A stretch of 64,000 bases of DNA from Streptomyces dengpaensis (lineage in GTDB: Bacteria > Actinomycetota > Actinomycetes > Streptomycetales > Streptomycetaceae). A program made the position numbers and the translations under genes. Location of the stretch: NCBI RefSeq assembly GCF_002946835.1, contig NZ_CP026652.1, forward strand, positions 7,936,001 through 8,000,000. The letters are read 5' to 3'. Shown piece after piece: positions 62,571 to 64,000 of the stretch. Each line of letters starts with the position of its first letter. Position 1 is the first letter of the stretch. Under the pieces are notes generated by a model. That model saw nothing but the letters and a program-made list of their open reading frames with translations, had not been told where the DNA came from and did not search any database.

Positions 62571-63748
62571 GCCGTTTCTCCCACGGGAAGGGCGGGCGCC
62601 GGTTCCCCGGCCGTCCGCCGGGTGGCGCGCCGCCGTACGATCCCCACCAGCGAGGCGAGACCGCCCGGCAGGAACGCCAGGGCCACGATGAACAGGAGCC
62701 CCTGGAAGTACGTCCAGGCTGCCGGGAACTCCTCCGAAAGCGCCGTCTTGGCCCAGGCGACGCCGATCGCGCCGAGCACCGCGCCCACCAGGCTCGCCCG
62801 GCCGCCGACCGCGGCGCCGATGACGAGTTCGATGGACGGCACGATGCCGATCAACGCGGGGGAGATGATGCCGACCGCGGGCACGAACAGCGCGCCCGCG
62901 AGCCCGGCCATGCCCGCCGCCACGACGTACGCGACGAGCTTCACGTTCGCCGGGTTGTACCCCAGGAAGCGCACCCGCTCCTCCGAGTCCCGCACGGCGA
63001 CGAGGAGTTCGCCGTACCGGCTGTGGATGAGCTGGCGGGCCAGGGCGATCAGCAGGAGCAGGGCGGCGGCGATGATGAAGTACACCATCCGCTGGTTGAC
63101 CGGGTCGTTGAGGTCGTAGCCGAAGAAGCCCTGGATGTCGGTGAGTCCGTTGGTGCCGCCGGTCGTGGCCTGCTGACCGATCAGCCAGATCGCGAAGGCC
63201 GCGGCGAGCGCCTGGCTGAGGATCGCGAAGTAGGCGCCCTTGACCCGGCGCCGGAAGACGAACGCCCCGAGGACCGCCGCGACGGCCATCGGCAGCAGCA
63301 CGGTCGCCGCGAGCGCGAAGACCGGGTTCGCGAACGGCCGCCACCACCAAGGCAGTTCGGTCGCCGTGCCGTACAGCTGCATGAAGTCCGGGAGGTTGCC
63401 GGGTCCTGCGTCCGCGATCTTCAGGTGCATGGCCATGGCGTAACCGCCGAGCCCGAAGAACACGCCCTGCCCGAGCGTCAGCAGCCCGCCGCGGCCCCAG
63501 GCCAGACAGATGCCGACCGCGACCATGGCGGTGCACAGGTACTTGGCGAGCAGCCCGAGCCGGAAGTCGGAGAGCACGAGCGGGGCGACGGCGAAGAGCA
63601 CCAGGGCGGCCGCGGCGAAGCCGGCCGCCGGGCGCGCTCCGTCGAACCGGCCCTTGACGCCGGTGAGTTGCCTCGCCTTCGCAGCGAGGGGAGTGGTGGT
63701 ACTGCGCGAGGTGGACCGACGCGTGGTGGTCCTACGAGAGGTGGTCAT
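62567..63748 (-). CDS. urtC: Urea ABC transporter permease UrtC
   Basis: A 393-residue permease with about ten hydrophobic segments. Typical UrtC strings are GICLAWGRGGLLTLGQGVFF, GGTNGLTDIQGFFGYDLN, VRDSEERVRFLGYNPANVKL and GRASLVGAVLGAIGVAWAKT. The N-terminus is an unusual Arg/Thr/Ser-rich tail (MTTSRRTTTRRSTSRSTTTP). ATG 63748 overlaps the urtB stop. It forms the membrane channel with UrtB. Confidence 0.92.
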   Translation of the reverse strand: MTTSRRTTTRRSTSRSTTTPLAAKARQLTGVKGRFDGARPAAGFAAAALVLFAVAPLVLSDFRLGLLAKYLCTAMVAVGICLAWGRGGLLTLGQGVFFGLGGYAMAMHLKIADAGPGNLPDFMQLYGTATELPWWWRPFANPVFALAATVLLPMAVAAVLGAFVFRRRVKGAYFAILSQALAAAFAIWLIGQQATTGGTNGLTDIQGFFGYDLNDPVNQRMVYFIIAAALLLLIALARQLIHSRYGELLVAVRDSEERVRFLGYNPANVKLVAYVVAAGMAGLAGALFVPAVGIISPALIGIVPSIELVIGAAVGGRASLVGAVLGAIGVAWAKTALSEEFPAAWTYFQGLLFIVALAFLPGGLASLVGIVRRRATRRTAGEPAPALPVGETA

Positions 63749-64000
63749 ACGAGACTCCTCGTACGCAGCGTGTACAGCCCCTGGGGCCGCCACTGGAGGA
63801 ACGCGACGATGGCCACGAGGACCAGCACCTTCGCGACGCTGACGGTGGTGGAGTACTCCAGGACGGACTGCAGCACACCCAGCACGAAGGCGACGATCAC
63901 GCTGCCCTTGAGCTGCCCGATGCCGCCGACCACGATCACCAGGAAGGCGTCGATGATGACGTTGGTGCCCATCGTGGGCCCGATCGGACCGACCAGCGTC
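63745..64000 (-). CDS. urtB: Urea ABC transporter permease UrtB (partial)
   Basis: The C-terminal part of the UrtB permease; the start lies beyond the right window edge. Visible are MGTNVIIDAFLVIVVGGIGQ, LKGSVIVAFVLGVLQSVLEY and FLQWRPQGLYTLRTRSLV, matching the LivH/UrtB family. Stop overlaps the urtC ATG. The order urtB-C-D-E is that of complete urea uptake operons, so urtA is expected just outside. Confidence 0.88.
   Translation of the reverse strand, partial: TLVGPIGPTMGTNVIIDAFLVIVVGGIGQLKGSVIVAFVLGVLQSVLEYSTTVSVAKVLVLVAIVAFLQWRPQGLYTLRTRSLV

Overview
The window is high-GC actinobacterial DNA, almost certainly from a Streptomyces chromosome. GTG and TTG starts are frequent and third codon positions are strongly G/C. 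There are family markers typical of the genus: a long chaplin, an NsdA-type regulator, a DUF397 protein, a SAV_2336-type conflict protein, Trypco1 and an SPW-repeat membrane protein. No rRNA, tRNA or CRISPR array was found.

Layout. (1) 1-9160: lipid/aromatic acid catabolism. It holds a class-C beta-lactamase-like hydrolase (cut by the window edge), a nitronate-monooxygenase-like flavoprotein, two acyl-CoA ligases, a secreted penicillin-acylase-type Ntn hydrolase and a phenylacetate-CoA ligase. (2) 9354-16645: a remnant of glucarate dehydratase, then a tightly overlapping four-gene operon: alpha/beta hydrolase, caspase/VMAP-like protein, MoxR-like AAA+ ATPase, and SAV_2336/vWA-TIR fusion. It looks like a ternary NTPase conflict (immunity/cell-death) system. 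(3) 16661-22662: a module resembling mycobacterial sterol side-chain catabolism (FadD19-like ligase, EchA19-like crotonase, DUF35 protein, two Ltp-type thiolases), with a solitary IS200/IS605 right end inside it. (4) 22746-27059: a DUF397 gene, then Trypco1, a trypsin/FGE-fold fusion, a GT4 glycosyltransferase and an unrecognised 344-residue protein. This second, odder conflict-like operon is the best candidate for an undescribed system. (5) 27197-39724: large AAA/LuxR-type regulator, a conserved hypothetical, a MITE-like element, a broken aldehyde dehydrogenase, a protoglobin with a striking upstream palindrome, a broken IS5-type transposase, a secreted amidase, a phosphotransferase, an NsdA-like regulator and a PAS-SpoIIE phosphatase. 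(6) 40064-51433: TetR, Gfo/Idh oxidoreductase, baeRF3 protein, an internally deleted ArcD-type antiporter beside an intact arginine deiminase, an asparagine synthetase remnant, secreted proteins, a chaplin, GNAT and MBL enzymes. (7) 51972-60945: EF-G paralogue, a truncated galB-galC-like pair, two GNAT proteins, small membrane proteins, an antibiotic-type phosphotransferase, an ArsR-SRPBCC pair with a clear operator, an SPW protein and a TetR regulator. (8) 61066-64000: the urtE-D-C-B end of a urea ABC transporter operon, running off the right edge.

Genes that act together. The two lipid-catabolism blocks (1 and 3) carry the same 17-bp palindrome (TCTGA-N7-TCAGA, followed by an A run) upstream of their lead genes, which suggests one shared repressor. 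The two conflict-type operons (2 and 4) flank block 3. Several genes are decayed (gudD, aldehyde dehydrogenase, IS5 transposase, arcD, asnB, galB/galC, a P-loop kinase), so the region looks like an accessory, rearranging part of the chromosome. All family assignments come from reading motifs and remembered family sequences; no database search was run.
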